Assembly (NCBI RefSeq): GCF_001280015.1
Contig: NZ_LGDV01000271.1
Span: 1-6,325 of the forward strand
Source of the DNA: Streptomyces sp. MMG1121
GTDB taxonomy: Bacteria; Actinomycetota; Actinomycetes; Streptomycetales; Streptomycetaceae
Length of the DNA stretch: 6,325 bases
Direction: 5' to 3'
Shown here: piece after piece, positions 4,671-6,325 of the stretch
Layout: every line of letters starts with the position of its first letter
Numbering within the stretch: the stretch's first letter is position 1
The notes under the pieces: model-generated
What the model was told of the DNA's origin: nothing
Databases searched by the model: none
The model's input: only the letters and a program-made list of their open reading frames with translations
Made by a program: the position numbers and the translations under genes

Positions 4671-5555
4671 TCAGTGCGGTACGGCGGGCCGGTGCGACGC
4701 GCACGAGTTCCCCTGGCCCGCCCCCTTGGTCAGGAGCGTGCCGAGTGCCGTGAGCTGGTGCCGGACCGCGCGGCCGTTGCGTACCGTGTTGATCAGTCCC
4801 GCTTCACGGAGGGCGGCCGCGTGCGTGGAGGCCTCACCACGGCTGACGCCCAGCCGGTCGGCCAGCTCGCTGGTGCTCAGCGGATCGGACAGCAGGCGCA
4901 GCGTGTGCGCTCGGGTGCTGCCGAGGACCAGGGCGAGCGCGTCCTCGCCCGCGGCGCCGGGCACGATCGGACTGCCCGGACCGGCCGGGTAGACCACCAG
5001 AACCGGCTCCCCCTCGTTCTCGGCGATCAACGGTGCCATGGTCCAGTGGAAGGTGGGCAGCAGCACCAGGCCACGGCCCGCCGACACCACGTGCCGTTGG
5101 TAGGGCGCGTCGAGCTCCCAGCAGCCCTCGACCAGCCGGGAGCCCGCGCACAGCGTGGCCAGCGCGCCGGCGACCCCGCGCTCGGCCGCATTGAGGGCGT
5201 AACGGGCGAACTCGGCCTCGTGCAGGGCCGTTACGCGCGGCCAGGCCGCCCCGAGCACAGCGCTGTAGGCGTCGTGCAGGCCCTGGCTCAGCTGTTCCCG
5301 GGACGTGCCGGTCGGCAGATCCATGCTCAACGGGTCCAGGAACGCCGGGCCGCGGTAAGGGGAGAGCAGGTCGCGCAGCGGGCGGGTGGTGGCGGGCAGG
5401 CGCTGCCGTAACCCGCGCCGCCACCGTCCGAACGTCTGCTCCGAGTCCGGGCGCCGCAGCATCATGAGCGAGAGCTTCAGCTCGACGAGCGGCGCCGGCC
5501 GCGCAGCGAACTGGATCCGTGCGAGATCCTGTGCCGACACATCGATACGCAGCAC
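4671..5555 (-). CDS. ArsR-like winged-helix regulator with long N-terminal domain (DUF5937-type)
   Basis: A 294-residue regulator. The N-terminal two thirds (starting VLRIDVSAQDLARIQFAARPAP, about 1-200) resemble the actinobacterial domain annotated DUF5937, a probable sensing or oligomerisation region of unknown ligand. The C-terminal part (about 214-277) is an ArsR-type winged helix: DPLSTSELADRLGVSRGEASTHAAALREAGLI followed by the wing NTVRNGRAVRHQLTALG. No CxC metal-binding motif of classical ArsR proteins is visible in the helix, so a metal sensor is unlikely. Start: GTG at 5555, because GGGGGGAG lies 6 nt upstream and the protein then begins at the family-like VLRIDVS; the in-frame ATG at 5624 would add 23 atypical residues. 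The gene follows the secreted-protein gene on the same strand after 90 bp, with a possible 5-8 bp weak stem in the gap. Its targets are unknown. Confidence 0.82.
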   Translation of the reverse strand: MLRIDVSAQDLARIQFAARPAPLVELKLSLMMLRRPDSEQTFGRWRRGLRQRLPATTRPLRDLLSPYRGPAFLDPLSMDLPTGTSREQLSQGLHDAYSAVLGAAWPRVTALHEAEFARYALNAAERGVAGALATLCAGSRLVEGCWELDAPYQRHVVSAGRGLVLLPTFHWTMAPLIAENEGEPVLVVYPAGPGSPIVPGAAGEDALALVLGSTRAHTLRLLSDPLSTSELADRLGVSRGEASTHAAALREAGLINTVRNGRAVRHQLTALGTLLTKGAGQGNSCASHRPAVPH

Positions 5556-5645
5556 GCCCGACTCCCCCCGACAGCAAGGCATTTGCTCCGAGCCGAAAGC
5601 ATGCCCGAGGAGCTGCGCACACACCTAGCCGAGTTCACGCCGTCA

Positions 5646-6074
5646 TCACGGGCAACGGCCGATCCCGCCGCTCTGCCATTCGTTGTGCCAGTACCAGTAG
5701 TTGTCGACGTAGGCGCCGTAGACGAAGGCCTGGCCGGTGTAGTAGCCGTAGCGCGGGGAGTACGTGCCCTGCACGCGGTACCAGACGTCGCCCTGGTTGT
5801 TGATGTTGTCGCTCGTGACCCAGCACTCGATCCTGATCTCGTCCTGGGAACCCGCGACCGACGACAGATCGCCGGCCACCTTCAGCTGGTTGTTGGCGTG
5901 CGGCTGCGAGTAGACGCCCACCCCGTGGCCGCTCGCGTGGTAGGGGAAGCTGTACCAGTAGGCGTCGGCGGACGCGTTGCCCGCCGCCAGACCGACCCCG
6001 CCCGCCGCCAGTGCCACTGCGGCCGCCGCGGCGGCGCCACGTCGCCCGATCTTGCCGAGGATGCCCTTGGCCAT
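5646..6074 (-). CDS. Small secreted aromatic-rich protein, SH3-like
   Basis: A 142-residue exported protein. Residues 1-36 form a signal peptide: basic start (MAKGILGKIGRRG), Ala/Val-rich core and the cleavage site ASA before DAYW, giving a mature protein of about 106 residues. Arg-Arg precedes the core, but the full Tat consensus is absent, so Sec export is more likely. The mature part has two cysteines (84 and 141) that could form a disulfide, and 13 Tyr plus 6 Trp, densest in 98-133. The run GVGVYSQP...VAGDLSS...DEIRIECWVTSD...VWYRV...AFVYGAYVDN is reminiscent of bacterial SH3 domains found in Streptomyces extracellular proteins; this is likeness by eye. The ATG at 6074 has AGGGGA about 6 nt upstream. 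Translation ends with two TGA codons in a row. Function unknown; wall binding is a guess. Confidence 0.83.
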   Translation of the reverse strand: MAKGILGKIGRRGAAAAAAVALAAGGVGLAAGNASADAYWYSFPYHASGHGVGVYSQPHANNQLKVAGDLSSVAGSQDEIRIECWVTSDNINNQGDVWYRVQGTYSPRYGYYTGQAFVYGAYVDNYWYWHNEWQSGGIGRCP

Positions 6075-6199
6075 GCCGATTCCCCTGTCCTGTCGAATCG
6101 TTTCTCCTGCGCGGCGGTCGGCCGCACGGAGATGGTGACCGTCGGGATCAGTGGTGGGCGAGCTGTTCGGCCAGAGCCAAATAGATTGCGCAAACCCCT
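6075..6199. other. Leader/promoter region of the secreted-protein gene
   Basis: Apart from the AGGGGA ribosome binding site and an earlier CAGGAG, nothing firm is seen. On the minus strand TATTTG near 6185-6180 has TTTCTG 17 bp upstream, a poor match to a vegetative promoter, which would give a leader of about 100 nt. Confidence 0.3.
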
Positions 6200-6247
6200 T
6201 CAGAAACCCCCTCCGAAGTCCCCTCCCCCGTCCCCCCCCAGGCCCCC
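6195..6247 (-). repeat. G-rich tract on the minus strand, quadruplex-capable
   Basis: Six C-runs on the plus strand (6195-6198, 6207-6211, 6220-6223, 6225-6229, 6232-6239, 6243-6247) give G-runs of 4-8 on the minus strand. Runs 6220-6247 are separated by loops of only 1-3 nt, meeting the usual four-tract G-quadruplex pattern. It lies about 120-170 bp upstream of the secreted-protein gene, on its coding strand. Confidence 0.6.
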
Positions 6248-6304
6248 TTCGCCCGCCTCATCGGCTCCACTGCGCCCGACCTGGAAGCGGATGCATTTGG
6301 CCAT
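6200..6304 (-). CDS. Possible 34-residue Gly-rich small protein, or C-terminus of a gene entering from the right
   Basis: On the minus strand ATG at 6304 has GGAGG four nt upstream and opens a 34-codon frame starting MAKCIRFQVGRSGADEAGEG and ending in a Gly-rich tail, DFGGGF. I recognise no family. The frame stays open up to the right edge, so this could instead be the end of a longer gene. Caution: the Gly codons come from the G-runs of the tract itself, and an 8-G run lies in the middle; with one G fewer the frame would continue about 17 codons further, to a TGA at 6148-6150, with a protein-like end (AIYLALAEQLAHH). A sequencing or slippage error there would change the product. Confidence 0.3.
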   Translation of the reverse strand: MAKCIRFQVGRSGADEAGEGGLGGDGGGDFGGGF

Positions 6305-6325
6305 GCCGCCTCCGCGGGCGCGTCG

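Noticed and set aside
4674..5411. 245-codon plus-strand open frame over the ArsR-like gene
   Set aside because: Gln/Arg/Gly-rich shadow of the regulator, no family likeness, and its start abuts the convergent terminator.
5556..5645. Terminator between the secreted-protein gene and the ArsR-like gene
   Set aside because: Only a weak stem (GGCAT/ATGCC with bulges) is present, so I did not list it; co-transcription cannot be decided.

Overview
The window reads as chromosomal DNA of a high-GC actinomycete, almost certainly Streptomyces or a close relative. Reasons: third codon positions in the genes are nearly all G or C, two genes look leaderless, and the gene families are typical of the genus (acyl-CoA carboxylase beta subunit, the RsbW-like ATPase / XRE / DUF397 trio, an ArsR-type regulator with a long N-terminal domain, a small secreted aromatic-rich protein). 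No rRNA, tRNA, CRISPR array or transposase gene was seen.

Layout from left to right. (1) 1-204, minus strand: the first 68 codons of an acyl-CoA (propionyl-CoA type) carboxylase beta subunit that runs off the left edge. (2) 205-830: about 0.6 kb with no convincing gene. It holds the upstream region of the carboxylase gene, two small hairpins, and at its right end a good vegetative-type promoter and a palindrome for the next gene. (3) 831-1445, plus: a cytoplasmic YceI-family protein, ending at a hairpin shared with the convergent next gene. (4) 1508-3112: a WhiJ/AbaA-type regulatory module. It has an RsbW-like ATP-binding protein on the minus strand, divergent from an XRE regulator (HTH plus DUF5753) that is translationally coupled through ATGA to a small DUF397 protein. 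The divergent gap holds an inverted repeat followed by direct repeats of the same core, a likely operator. The DUF397 gene carries a nearly perfect 60-bp tandem duplication. (5) 3060-4651: a FUSC-family membrane transporter (minus) and a divergent MarR regulator (plus). A 19-bp near-palindrome lies inside the first codons of the transporter gene, and a repeated half-site overlaps the MarR -10 box. Both genes have a -10-like hexamer exactly 6 nt before the start codon, which suggests leaderless mRNAs. (6) 4671-5555, minus: an ArsR-like winged-helix regulator, separated from marR by a short convergent hairpin. (7) 5646-6074, minus: a small secreted protein with a clear signal peptide and an SH3-like look. 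(8) 6200-6325: a possible tiny Gly-rich ORF lying in a strongly G-rich (minus strand) tract.

Functional reading: the XRE/DUF397/ATPase trio belongs to families tied in Streptomyces to control of development and antibiotic production. The MarR/FUSC pair looks like a self-contained efflux module in which the regulator controls both itself and the pump. The other genes are single units. I see no wholly new multi-gene system. The most unusual points are the operator architecture of the two regulatory modules, the duplicated DUF397 motif, and the 53-bp antisense overlap between the DUF397 and FUSC genes.
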